NCBI GenBank assembly: GCA_022315425.1
Contig: JAIUPT010000042.1
Coordinates: forward strand, 992,001 to 1,056,000
Reading direction: 5' to 3'
Length of the DNA stretch: 64,000 nucleotides
Source: Pseudevernia furfuracea
Taxonomy: Eukaryota; Ascomycota; Lecanoromycetes; Lecanorales; Parmeliaceae
Shown here: one piece after another, positions 24,556 to 35,843 of the stretch
Layout: every line of letters starts with the position of its first letter
Numbering within the stretch: the first letter of the stretch is position 1
The notes under the pieces: model-generated
Database searches by the model: none
The model's input: only the letters and a program-made list of their open reading frames with translations
What the model was told of the DNA's origin: nothing
Made by a program: the position numbers and the translations under genes

Positions 24556-25779
24556 ATGCCGCCCATCCCTATAACCATCGTGACGGGATTTCTAGGTACG
24601 CGCCATTCTTAGCTTCACCAAGGCACAGCCAACTCTAACTTGCTGACCACCAACTTAGGCTCTGGAAAAACGACGCTCATCCTCAATCTCATCCCACAAC
24701 TACCAAAGACCTACAAGCTCGCCCTCTTGAAGAACGAGTTCGGCGACGTTGCTGTCGACTCTCAATTGGCCTCTTCTTCAGCGATTGGTGGTGTGCAAGA
24801 GCTCCTCAATGGCTGCATCTGCTGCAACCTGGTCGGACAACTTGGAGATGCATTGGATACATTACGTAAAGATGTCAATCCGGACCGGATCATTATCGAG
24901 ACTAGCGGGTCCGCATTCCCAGCAACCCTTGCCATGGAGGTGAACAGATTGGGAAGAGAGACAGGGTACTATGCTCTTGATGGGGTAATTGTCGTCATTG
25001 ACGTTGAAAATTGGAAAGGGTACGAAGATACATCATACACGGCCAAGATGCAGGCCCGCTACACGGATCTGATAGTGTTCAACAAATGGGAGCTCGTTAA
25101 CGAAAGACGGTACGAAGACTGCTTGGACAGAGTGGGGGATCTTGAACTGCAAGTCGCCACAGCCAAATCCGACAGAGGCCGAGTCGACCAGTCTGTTCTG
25201 CTTGGGTTCGATAGTGCATTTGCAAAGGAGCTGGACCCTTTGTCCAATGCACATGATCACCACGACGGCCATCATGATCATTCGAAGGACCACCAAAGCG
25301 AGGTCGAAGTCCTCTCGATTACCCTATCATCTGAAGACATTATGACCCACGGCGTCAATCTTGACTCTCTCGAGACGTTTCTACTGTCCGCCCCTAAAGA
25401 CGAGATATATCGCATCAAAGCAATAGTAAAGGCCTCCAGCCCACCTGCTTCTTCAGGGGGAGACGTTGAGCCAGCGGTCATACATCAAGGGCAAACAAGC
25501 GCCAAATACATCTTGAACTGGGCATTTGGCCGATGGACGTTCACCCCATTGAGCTCGGCGCTACCAACAAGTAGTGCACCTTCGTCTAGAACTTCGAGAA
25601 GTGGCTCGCTTGTTGGGATTCCAGAAGGCTTGGAGATTGACCCTCTTGTGCGGATGACCGTCATTCTGGCCCGTGGTGAAGCCGACAAGTGGAAGAAACG
25701 CATTGAGACGCAGAGTCACATTGAACCTGAGAACGAAGATAGCAAAGCAAAGCTGCAAGTCATGAAGATCATGTTATGA
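24556..25779 (+). CDS. CobW/COG0523 GTPase, putative metallochaperone
   Basis: Exon 1 (24556-24595) codes MPPIPITIVTGFLG and joins 24659-25779 across a 63-base intron, completing the P-loop GFLGSGKTT (residues 11-19). 386 residues. CobW marks: KNEFGDVAVDSQL, the metal-site CICC at 66-69, IIIETSGSA, the NKWE guanine-specificity position and a C-terminal CobW_C domain with FGRWTF. A His/Asp-rich run at about 210-228 (HDHHDGHHDHSKDH) separates the two domains and probably binds zinc. The N-terminal CPELN motif of ZNG1 is absent, so the client protein cannot be named. The intron splits the P-loop codon for Gly14. Confidence 0.9.
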
Positions 25780-26494
25780 ACTTCGTAGCAACCCGTAGCT
25801 GCGGCTATTCATTTCAAGCAATTGAGAGGGCCACCGCAGTGCCGAGGCCAAACCCTTCCCCATCAGACAACGCAACATGGTTACTTTGGCTATCGGAGTG
25901 GCTTTCTGGAAAATAGCCGCATACCATGAGTTCTGGAGGTGCCTTTGCACTTTTGTCGCATCATCTCCGTTGCTTTTTCTTAATTACTGATGCAAATGAT
26001 CCGCATAGACTGCTCTCAGCCGCAGCTACATCGTGGGGTTTGGTCCTTCTGAGAACGTTCTAGGTGGGTGCCGCGAAGCGCGACGAGTGGTTCATTGAAT
26101 TATTTGACCACAGCTAGCGTATTTAAGCATATGAGAAGAGCCCCTCGACAAGTTTTGAGCGGTGTGGCGGGTCTCTGCAGTGAGCCTTTCAACTCCGGCC
26201 TGCATCGTTAGGTGCTTACACAGCACCAAACCAGGTCTGCTCAATGCTCACTTGCGGATATCATCTAATCTTTTCCTTGCTTCCCTGTCCTGTCTGTCCT
26301 GCATGCGCAGGGAGTCTATTCTCGTCATCCTTCTTCATCTAGATCTCTCCCATTGTTTGCTGGACAATGTGGGAACTATTTCCAGTCACATATTGAGAAC
26401 ATATCTCATCGTAATGGTTTCCAAAGTCGTTTAAGCACTTTTTGCCGTAACGCTTTATACCCAAAATAAGTCTATTTACCTTCTATACTTTTCG
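25780..26494. other. intergenic
   Basis: No supported gene. A 90-residue frame at 26162 has no family feature. Confidence 0.4.
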
Positions 26495-27820
26495 CACTTT
26501 TCGCCCATTGCCAAATTTCTTGGCAGGAAACTGGCGGCATTGATCCTTTGCTATCAATTCTACTTTGACGTCGTCAAACGCGGTACTTATGTTTGGGAAC
26601 TTAAAGAGATGCATGAAGAATACTGTTTTATTATAGCCATGCTCGTTGAAAGCGTGCGTAAAGTGAACTTAGGCCCCCTGACCTGATCGTCCTCATCAAT
26701 CCGTACGGACTGTCCGTGGCAGATCCAATCTCATCGACAAGCGTTGCCCAACCCAGGCCAGGAATGTGGAGTGGTCTTAGGCTGCTGGCATATTTGGGAG
26801 CTGTGAGATAACTTTGGTGCTGTGAGCCAAAATCTTCACTAAACGCGGCGGGGAGCGATCAGCAATTTCTTTTCAAAGGCTTCTGTCCGGAAGCTTCAAC
26901 CCATGATTCGAGGCCTTGTTGAAAAGCTATGCAACAAGCTCGAAACGACTGTGAATCCTGGTCTACGCGTGAACATGGTGTATGCGTACTCCGCTCTTGC
27001 ATAGAGTGACATCACGGATTACTCTTACTCTGACTGTAGCAACGTGCTTGAGCTAGAAGAGTCTCCTCCCAAGCATTGTGGGTTCTAGCAACGGCCTTCG
27101 GAGCTTGTGCACTCGTGGCAGAAGGCATTTGAACACAAAGTCGAGTCTATGTTCTCGGGCATGGGCAGCCTTGGCTAAGACTGGCACATTACTCCCTGCG
27201 TGATAGACTTGATCTCCCGGCCTCGGAAAAGACCATATATCGATTATCAGCCGATGCGAAAAGTCTTGTTGGGGCGGGCACCTTGACTACGGCCCATATC
27301 CTCAGCATAACGACGTACCACATTCTCGCAAATACGCCGATTTCAAGTAGATTGCGCACTGAACTCGCAGCCGCGATTCCCAACACTGCCAGTGATCCAT
27401 CACTCCAAACGCTCGAACAGCTACTGTACCTCACAGCGATTCTGAACGGAGGCCTCCGCGTATCATATGGCATGATCCATTGCATACAACGTGTTCACCC
27501 CGACAGAAACCTGACTCAACGAATAGATCATCCCATCCGGAACACCAGTCGGCATGGGTTTTATGTTCATGCACGAGGACACCAGCGTGTTCTCGAACCC
27601 GCGCCAGTTTGACCCAGAGCGCTGACTAAGCATCGCAAAAGAGAAAAAGCCGAAGTATCTGTTCAACTCTGGTAAGGGCCAGAGGATGTGCTTGGGCAAG
27701 GAACCGGCGCTGGCTGGGACGTGTATGGCGCTTACGATGGTGTTAAGGATTTTGGGCGGGAAGATGAGATTGTTCGATAGGGAGAGGGAAAGGCATTGGG
27801 AGGCCGGTTGTGTTGAGTGA
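26495..27820 (+). pseudogene. decayed cytochrome P450 gene
   Basis: Pieces of one P450 occur in order but in different frames and with stops. They are: an N-terminal proline-hinge-like segment (SPIAKF-x-GRKLAAL-x-YQFYFDVVKRG-x-Y-x-WEL) near 26.5-26.6 kb; INPYGLSVADP near 26.7 kb; a VNMV-x-AYSALASDIT segment near 26.98 kb; TTAHILSITTYHILANTP with LEQLLYLTA (I- to K-helix) at 27283-27470; GTPVGMGFMFMHEDTSVFS then FDPERW near 27.55-27.62 kb; and the haem site FNSGKGQRMCLG at about 27.66 kb. At least two frame changes and several in-frame stops preclude a full product. The ExxR glutamate also appears altered (NGGLR). The closest style is the trichodiene-oxygenase-like fungal P450 group. Confidence 0.8.
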
Positions 27821-28411
27821 ATGGTTTCGCCTAAGGTGGTGCCAAGATGAGATTAAAAGACCTAGACTTGGCAGTTGGATGGCTGGCGAAAAGTAATCTG
27901 GACCCTGAAGAATCAAGGATTCGACGAATTCAACCCGAATAATTCTCTTGTACAAAAGAGCCCCGGGAATAAAGGGTGAGAAAATGCTCATCTCTGAAAT
28001 TATGGTATTTTGGTTTCAGTTTTACTGCCTAAGGTCTAAGGTAGGTTTCCAAGTCCTAGTTCAAGACTCAGCGTCGAGCTCGGTTCTCAAGATTAGAAAG
28101 CCCGATTTGTTTTTTTCATTTTTCGAACACTTCGTGGGGACATTGATCCTATTTTCTTGCCGTTTCAACATTGTTTGGCCGCTAGCGTTGGTGCCGAGAA
28201 GGAATATGACTGCGGATATTCTATTCTGAGCCTCGCTGCTGAAAGGATCTAGGATCGATTAGGCTGTGAGACAGTCCAAGTATAAACATGTACTTTTTAA
28301 CCCTGCTTCCCTATTCTCTAGACAGATCGACCATATCATTGAGGTGCGAGCTTTAACACTGTTCCCTCATTCTTTTTATCGACCCTTTTCACCTCGGCAT
28401 TTACCCACAAC
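27821..28411. other. intergenic, 5' flank of membrane protein gene
   Basis: No supported gene. The last 100 bases are C/T-rich, as in fungal promoters near the start site. Confidence 0.35.
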
Positions 28412-29432
28412 ATGGACCCAGAAACCAAGCACGGCGATGATTCTCGGGAAATTGGAGAGAGATCATTGGAGATATCACTACCTTCGACCCATGATGACGA
28501 TAAACCTCAGGATATCCGAGAAATAATATCCAAAATCTCGCTCCCTTCACCCCAAGCAATGCACCCCAACAGAGCGAGCCAACCCCTCGTGCCCCCCAAC
28601 AACCAACCGTTTTACACAGTAAAGCGCCAGAAAGACTTCCTCGACAAAGACATATACTTCGCCATCAAATGGGCATGCGGTATCCTGACCGTCGCGGCCT
28701 CCATCGTCTTCGGCATCTGGGCGCCCTTGTCCTACGAAGCCACGATCGCAGACAACGACACTCAGGATGCCATGGTCAGTGTCCTCTCCAGCGCCAAAGA
28801 TCTAGCCTCGACGGCCAACATGATCGCGTCCAAAGCGCTGGACGGTGCGAGCGCACAGCGTGAAGCGATGGCATCACTGTACGGCACCATCGGGCTCATG
28901 GGACAGCTGGCCGTCATGGAGTTTTGCTATGCGCAACAGACGTTGAGCGTTTGCAGCTCCTACATCCAAGAAACGGACGATTCACTCGAAAGCCTGATCG
29001 ATCAACTGGGACACGCAACGCTTGTGACCACGGGGACGGAGTCGGCGGTGCCACCTGGCGCGACGGTTGATCCGGAAAACAGGGGGGGTCGGAGCTGGTC
29101 CTAATGCAGCTCCTGCAGCTCCTGCAGCTCCTGCAGCTGCTGCTTCCGCCACCACGGCTGCTTCTGATCCCGGCGCGGCAGCTCCGTCGTCGGAACCATC
29201 GGGAGCTGGTTCGTCGGAAGCGCGGCCCTCGACGGGAGCGACTCCTGCTCGTGTACTACCTGTGCCCACCGCTACGAGTCCTCCAGCTTCTCAGCCGTCG
29301 AGAAAGGCACCGAGACTTCCTGTCGATGCGGTCCTGGGGATTGTATTCAGTTTGATCGGTATTGGGGGAGCTGTGTTGGGTTTCCTTGTCTGGAGGATGC
29401 GTAGGAGGAGGATGATGTCGCAAGCAGAATGA
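28412..29432 (+). CDS. Ser/Ala-rich membrane protein with apparent frameshift at a G7 run
   Basis: The frame from 28412 codes 230 residues and stops at 29102. It includes a hydrophobic segment at about residues 86-108 and a helical Ser/Ala region (VSVLSSAKDLASTANMIASK). The next frame, open across the G7 run at 29082-29088, continues with AAP repeats, a Ser/Pro/Ala-rich linker, a second hydrophobic segment (AVLGIVFSLIGIGGAVLGFL) and a basic stop-transfer sequence (WRMRRRRMM), ending at 29432. The two parts look like one protein of about 339 residues, divided by one extra G. I found no GT-AG intron that restores the frame. It is either a sequencing error, a natural null allele, or a truncated protein. 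Family unknown. Confidence 0.6.
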
Positions 29433-30106
29433 AGGAAGGAAGGCATCTGGGCAGGTGGCATACATGGAAAAAGGCGGTACACGTGATCGTCAAGTACACT
29501 TTTCTCGCTTTCTCAATGCTAGCTGTCATATGATAACAATCGTTTTTGGCAAGGCACTCACTTCCGCCTCTCCATCTGCTTGGCAATTTTGTTACTTCTA
29601 TGCCTGCCATCCACCGGCCCGTACACCGCATCCTTCCATCTACCCAATCTGCTCCCCAAGCTTCTTTACGACTGTCAGCAGCAGCGCAGGCGGCGGCGCC
29701 TCCAACGTCTCGTACCCTTCGCTTTGCCAATGATGCCATTCCATGTCTTGTCCACGCGTGATCTGGACCATAGCACAGAACTTGAGTCCCGCCGGGCTCG
29801 CCTGGTACCGAGTATCGACCTCGGCGAGGTCTCCGTCAGCGTTGAGTAGCTGCTTTGCATACTCTAATCGATTGCATCACGTTAGCTCTATATGTTGCTC
29901 GAATTGCAGGACAGAGAGGCCAGCGCCAGTTTTTCGGAATGAACGGACCTGAGATCTGACGCATCATGAATTCATTGGCGCCGGCAGTCATCCGGCACTA
30001 GAGATATGGAGAATGAAGCAAGATATTGTCGCTGTTGGTTGGCTTTGGAGAACGCCAAGGTCAGGGCCTTAAATGAGCAACTCTCTCGTCTCTTGGGGAG
30101 AGATCA
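29433..30106. other. intergenic / convergent 3' flanks
   Basis: Several overlapping frames of 60-130 residues on both strands, none with family features. Confidence 0.4.
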
Positions 30107-31546
30107 TCAGGTGAAAGTAATCTTCTGTCTGGTCAGATCTCTAAAGACATCATCAAGAGCCTGTCTCTTCCTTTTCCTGCTTTCGTCCTCATCCCCGTCA
30201 GCCTGCTCGGCCTCATCCTTTTCGACCTGGATTTCCTCTTTTGTCCTGGGCTTCCATGCCCTAATGAGACCATCTGAATGCGCAGAATACATTTCCACAT
30301 CGCCGTTTCTCCAACCGAGCGAAGTGACTCTGTTCCTGATGTTTCGCTGTCCAGCACTTCCACTAGCCTGAGCGACAGCCACACCAGGAGCCCGTAATTT
30401 TTTAAGTAGCGTGCCCTCGAAGAGATCGAACATCAATATCTCCTTCTCGTTCGGATAGAGCATGACCTGGGAGCCCGAAACATGCCTAGGTGGAAGTAAT
30501 GGCAACAGGGTAGAAAGGTGGGTGTTCTTGATGATCGGACCGAAATGCGACAGAGCATTGGCGCCAGCTCCTACGTCCCAGACCCGCACACGTTCATCAT
30601 GACCAGCAGTGACAAGACGTCTCCCATCTTCTGTCCAGACTACACCATTGCACGCCCCGATATGTGCTTTGCCGTGATTTCGGATGCGGGCGTTTTTGCC
30701 TCTCCCATCTTCACCGCCAACTCCAACAGAGTCGTCCATGTCCAGGACTCCCAAGCTTCCAGCACTTCTTCGAATATCCCATAGCCTGACTGTGCCGTCT
30801 GAGCCACCACTGGCCAGGACATATTCGTCATGCGGGCTCCACGCTACCGAGAGTACCGCGCCTTGATGACCGGCGAGCGAGTGCGCACTAGCACCTGATC
30901 TGAGATCCACCAGTCTGACAGCGGGATGCTGCGTCGCGCACGCCACTAGGAGATGATCTGCAATGGGTGACAAGGCATGGGAGTAGACGACTGAGTTGAG
31001 ATCGAAGGACGCAGACAGAGTGAGTGTCTCTGTTGCATAAATCTTCAAGGTGTGGTCGTAGGAGGAGGAGAGAAAGGCCAGGGAATCGAATGGGTAGAAG
31101 GAGAGATGAGTAATGCCAAATTTATGAGCGGAAGACGCCTTGCTTGCTTTCGCGCCAGGTTTGTAAGTGCAGTGGTTGAGTGAAGTCTCAGCGCTCTCGA
31201 GGTCCCATAGAATAATTGAGGATTCGGCGCCTCCTGAGAGCATGCTTAAGCCCCCCAATTAGCCCTCTTCGTCGTATACATCTTCCTCGATCCTTGAGAC
31301 TTACTACCGTCCCTCAAACCTGTCAATGGCAAGACAATTCACGCCAGCTTTGTGCGCCCACATTCCACCCAGCTCATCTTTGCCATCCCCGTTGTGTTGC
31401 GCTTTGGTCGGCGCAGCTCCATCGCTGCCGTCAAATCTTATACTGGGGGCCGCTTGTAGAGAGCTCAGGAGGCGCGAAGTCTCGGCTTTTTGCAGCGCAT
31501 GAGGACTGATGGATCCCAGCGCACGACCGAAGAGGTTGGACGTCAT
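30107..31546 (-). CDS. CSA/ERCC8-type WD40 protein (Rad28/Ckn1-like), transcription-coupled repair
   Basis: Exons 31546-31305 and 31244-30107, 60-base intron with a GTAAGT donor, 459 residues. The splice rebuilds RYMLSGGAESSIILWDLE, the first blade of CSA. Later blades carry LSFYPFDSLAFLSSSYDHTLKIY, SPHDEYVLASGGSDGTVRLWDIR (each quoted in part) and HDERVRVWDVG. An insert of Gly/Asp residues separates two blades. The start MTSNLFGRALG-x-ISP matches the family start. CSA is the substrate receptor of a Cul4-Ddb1 ubiquitin ligase at stalled RNA polymerase II. Yeast Rad28 and fission-yeast Ckn1 are the related proteins. The C-terminus is Lys/Arg-rich (RKRKRQALDDVF). Confidence 0.85.
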
Positions 31547-32453
31547 GCATCACGCATCTGCAAACAAAACAGCCAAGTAAAAAGTAGCACGTTCATTGTT
31601 CAACCAAAAAAGACGCGCTCTTTGCAACGTTACCCTGGTCCCTAACCTACATTAGCGCCATAACTAGCGGCTCAATAAGGTAGCGTACTAGCGGCTACAA
31701 GGTTCGGCCATCCATGCTTTTGTAAAGTCTTCGCTGTCCAGTTGCTGCTTACATTGACCTCAGAAATCCATAAATGGGCCGTGTCCTGGCCCATCGCAGG
31801 GTAGGCATTCAAACAGACTCGGACACAAGTTATACATCCAGGGCTTATTAATCCCGGGAGGCTTGCTTTGGCTGCGAGGCTGCTGAAATCGGTGTACCGA
31901 ATGGCGGCAAATTAGGCGAGAGCGATGTGTATCCCATGGACTTTACCATTTTCACTCCTAACACTACACGTGGTGTACTTGCAAAGGGCAGTGGTAGAAC
32001 ATCACGCAAGTATGTCAGCGTGCGGGGAGATCGTTCCCCCTCTTTCTCATAGGCGTCGATGCAATGCCATTGCCATCAACATGCATTCCGCTGACCAATC
32101 TTCCCTACCTTCACATCATCCGATCATCGCGACATCAGTTGACTAATGCATTCCTACAACCCAATGGGGTCTTCTTCTTCGGGTGGCTTTGCGGGGAGGC
32201 AGAGACCTTTGACTGCGGGGATCGTTATCATCCATACAGGTAACTCACGTGGATATTGTCGGGGTGTAAAGATGGCGAAAGGTATGCATGTCAGACGGCC
32301 GAGTCTTGGCGGGGTGTTCTCGGCGACGCCCATCTCGTAAAGATGATGCTGACGGTGAGTTGTACTACCGAAATACGGCTGAGTACGTGATACCTCAGGT
32401 TGTGGATGAGGGGAAGTATTGGCAGCCTTGTATCTCGTTCTTGGCCGTTCTTC
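31547..32453. other. intergenic
   Basis: No supported gene in about 900 bases. Confidence 0.4.
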
Positions 32454-32463
32454 GTATATAAAG
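32454..32463 (+). promoter_or_regulatory. TATA-like box
   Basis: GTATATAAAG lies about 100 bases before the ATG of the small secreted-protein gene, a suitable distance for a TATA element with a short leader. Confidence 0.45.
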
Positions 32464-32561
32464 AGTACTGTCATGCCAACTCAACCCCACTTTCTGCTCA
32501 GCATCCAGCCTTCTCATCAAAAAGCAAGAAGTTATCTCCATCCATCAGTCAAGCATCCACA

Positions 32562-33023
32562 ATGAAAGCCTTCACCATCTCCACCTTCCTCTTCCTCTTT
32601 GCCACGGAACTCCACGCCGCCCCCAGCTCCAATGCCCGCCAGTTCCAAGCCCAGCTCACTTTTCAAGGCGCTCCTCCTGCAGCGGCATTCTACACGCTGT
32701 CGGTCCCCACTGACGGTTCTGTTTTCAAGATCTGTATGTAGCCAGCTCCATCTTCTAGCTACATCTCTTTTACCCCATTGTTGATGTGCTATCTCGTCTA
32801 CTCGTACTTTTCCAAATGTCCAGTGAAATTCCCAAGTGTATGTGCATATCTGACTTGTACAATTGCAGCCAACGTATTGAGCATCTCCCATATCAATTCT
32901 GCAGGCGGTGCGAGCTGCACGTTGTTTGGTATCAATGGTAGCAAGACAACAGTTGTCGGTGCGAATACTGTGGATGTGGGACCACCGCAGACGCAGGTTT
33001 CAGGCTCCTGTCTTGCTTTGTGA
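32562..33023 (+). CDS. small secreted protein, candidate effector-like
   Basis: Exons 32562-32733 and 32869-33023, 135-base intron, 108 residues. Residues 1-20 are a clear signal peptide (MKAFTISTFLFLFATELHAA). The mature part has FYTLSVPTDGSVFKISN, SISHINSAGGASCTLFG and VDVGPPQTQVSGSCLAL, with two cysteines likely to pair. The pattern DGSxxKIS-x-LSISHI-x(n)-C-x-GIDG...VGPPQTQVxGSC occurs in small secreted proteins of plant- and insect-associated fungi, to my recollection; no biochemical role is known. The single intron rebuilds KISNVLSI; a variant with an extra 12-base exon would also stay open but gives a less natural sequence. Confidence 0.7.
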
Positions 33024-35109
33024 TGGGAGTGCACACTGACGGGGTGGGGAATGAAATCCGAGGGAGACAGAGAAATGGAGAAACCCGGTCGGGAAGGGAG
33101 GGGGGAGTGGATCAAAATGGAATGGCATTGGAGGCGGTGGCGTTGAAATAGTCATTTTAATAAAGAAGTAATTTTGTCTTTTTGCTCGAGTGGCCAACGT
33201 AGGCTGGGGTTCTCAATACGCATACTAGGGAGATTTATACTGCATCAGCATGATTTCTAGTATCGAAAATGATAGGGGGTGCCCCAAAACTTCGACTGAA
33301 GATGATGTCAATACCGGATATATGTAAGAAGATATCAGACTTGAATGCATCGAACAGTGACGAGACCGACCTTACTTTAAAGGGTTATCTGGAATCACAA
33401 GATATCAGCATTACCAGATCTTATCCGCTGACAAACATCAAGTGAGTCAAGTCGATGACGACGGCTACATTCCTCAACATCTCGTATGCGAATCTCCAAA
33501 ATTCATACTGTTCGACCTTCCACAGATCAAATATAGCCGCTTGGATCAACACAGCATTGTCAGAGATTACGCAAGCTTCTTGAGGCGGTGCAGAGCATGA
33601 GGCCCGACCGTCGTCGATCGCACTCCAATTATCACAAAGGAGATCTCGATGATTTTGAAGAGAAATATCTCAGCAGCCTCAGCGACCTTCTGCTGGCTGC
33701 GGCCGCGTTTGAAACGAAAGGTGGTTTCACGTCGATGCACTGCGACGCAAACAGTATTTAACAAGACGTCGTAGAACCTTTCGTCGCCGCCGGTGCACAT
33801 ATGCATATGGGACGGGCATGCTCACCGGTTTGCTGGACTTACTCTACTGACTCCTCCCAAGACCGCGTGCGGGGCTTCCTAAAGGAGGAATTGGGACAGC
33901 AGGGTTGACAATGGGTAGTGCGTTCCGCAGGGCTTTTGGCAAGGATTAGAACTTCCATAAATAATCACTGAAAGGCTGAATCTAATAACAAATGACTTAA
34001 CAAGTGAGGCTGCTATCCTAGCCGAGACCTACATTATCTACTCTATCCATAGATTTCGCTTCTTTCCTAACGGTCGATAGTCCCAAGTGCGAACGATGGA
34101 GATTGCTGATACGCTGGTCTTGGATGCTAAGTCCCTGCATCAGATTTAAAAGAGCGGCAATGGCCGTGAGCCTTTTAGATCAGTTTCACGGCCTGCTGTC
34201 TGAACCTTTCGCCGATCAGCCTGGCCAACGCCCTTTGAGAAGACCCACTGGGCCTGCGCGTCGACCCTTGCAGGCACCTGCCTGTCCATTATAACGTGAA
34301 CATAAGCAGTGCTTGCAAAAACATGGAACTTTGACGTTGGGTATATTTGACTTTATTCGCCCAGTGTACTGGTAAGCTTTGCTTCTCGGATGATGATGAA
34401 GGGCGTTTGCGCGCCTCGTGCAACCAAGACATTATCTCAATCGATGCAGATGGCAGCTCTTTAGTAGCCAGTGAAGACTAACTCGTGCCTTCAATATTCA
34501 TAAAGGACACTAACACACAGGTAAAGTAGCACGGCAAGTAGAGACTTACCGAAGAAGCACGGCAAGACAAGGGACTGCGGGTCGCAAGGTAAAGGACTAT
34601 CGTAGGATAGATGGCTATCGTAGGTAAAGAAGCACCGCGCGGATGACTATCGGAGGATACAGAAATCTGGTAACATAGAGGTGCATTCTGGAGTTTGAAT
34701 GTGGGCCTACTACTGAGCGACATGGAAGTGTCTAGCCCGAACAAGCGACACATCTTTCTAAAGTACTTCGTCCCCAAACTAGGCAGGGGTTCCTGGCAAG
34801 TACATATTGAGACATTGAGATGGCTTTTCTTGCCAGTCGGAAGATAGACAAAGTCAAAGTTTGACAATTCAAACCGATGAAAGAGGGAAATTTAGCATGT
34901 TGTAGGAAGAATTGTAGATACACTCGCACGCGCTAGTCTAAGCGTTGCAAAAAGGATGTCAAAGCTTGGCATCGCAGTTTACCTAAAATGCGCTAGGCCA
35001 AAGATATCAATTAGCGTGATATGTTTTGATTTTTTACACTAGGTAGGTACAGCTATGATTTAAAGATCAAGGCTACATAGCGTAGTTTTGACATAACGAA
35101 ATCCTCTAT
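33024..35109. other. gene-poor stretch, about 2.1 kb
   Basis: Only short frames. A patch near 34.5-34.7 kb repeats short motifs such as AGCACGGCAAG and GACTATCGTAGG, each two to three times. No gene supported. Confidence 0.45.
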
Positions 35110-35147
35110 ATAACGGAACGACCAATCAGATTATGTCGTTCCGCTAT
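35110..35147. repeat. short inverted repeat (13-bp arms, 12-bp spacer)
   Basis: Arms 35110-35122 (ATAACGGAACGAC) and 35135-35147 (complement of ATAGCGGAACGAC) differ at one base. It follows CCTCTATATAACGG, which resembles the ends of fungal DNA transposons (Fot1/pogo type) or MITEs. It may be a transposon relic or a plain hairpin. Confidence 0.5.
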
Positions 35148-35393
35148 GGGCAGGTAGGACTGTATATCGTAGGTGGCTCAGTGGGGCGGAGGACAGGATG
35201 CGACTCCAAGCTTTGACACCCCTTCACTCCGCACACCTAAATGACCTGCCTAGCCCGCGGGCGCAAACCGACGCTCTTCGATAAGTCACGTGGAAAAAAA
35301 TCTCAAACGCGACGCGCGGTTTCTTGCAACACCGAGCGAGTTGTGATGTGAGGCTTGCTGAACCTTACTTGCTCGGAGAAATCTCTCAGAGCC

Positions 35394-35815
35394 ATGCCTA
35401 GAAAACTGAATGAAGACTCGCAAAGCGAAGCCGACTGCTCGCACGCCAAAGCTTTGAGACAACGTGGCAACACATCTTACAGAGCCGGTCATGTCCTGAA
35501 AGCCGAGTACTAGACAGATTTACAAATCAAAATCGCTGACCTGCGCTAGCAGCAATTGAATGCTATGCAAATGCAGCCCACGAGGAGCCTGGGGCACCCT
35601 CCCCTTACTCCAATCTGTCGGCGGCCCACTATGAGATCGGGCATTATGCGCGATGCGTTGAGGATATAGATCAGGGCAGTAACGTTTGATGGCGATGATA
35701 CAGCTCCTTTCAGGAAGAAGCTTGCTCCACGTTTGGTCAAGTCCAACATGCAGCTCAGAATTACGAGGCGGCTGAGAAGGCATTAGAGCAAATGCGTGAT
35801 CGTGCAGAATGGGTA
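35394..35815 (+). pseudogene. N-terminal TPR fragment of a decayed TPR/MYND gene
   Basis: From the ATG at 35394 the frame reads MPRKLNEDS then AKALRQRGNTSYRAGHVLKAE, a typical first TPR helix pair, and stops. Further pieces in shifted frames give SNLSAAHYEIGHYARCVEDID, DGDDTAPFRKKLAPRLVK and NYEAAEKALEQMRDRAEW (pieces in order, 35.6-35.81 kb). Fungal proteins of this layout carry TPR-like repeats before a MYND zinc finger. At least two stops and two frame changes are visible. It may be the 5' part of the gene whose MYND and C-terminal parts lie at 37.8-39.1 kb, split by about 2 kb of other sequence. Confidence 0.65.
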
Positions 35816-35843
35816 ACCTTTATTCATCACGGAAATAAAGGCA

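Noticed and set aside
29104..29355. Leu/Gln-repeat frame (LLQLLQLLQ) over the AAP-repeat region
   Set aside because: Third-frame reading of the Ala/Pro repeat; the Ala/Pro frame has a membrane segment and natural end.
32821..32833. Extra 12-base exon in the small secreted-protein gene
   Set aside because: Possible by phase, but the single-intron product (KISNVLSI) reads more naturally.
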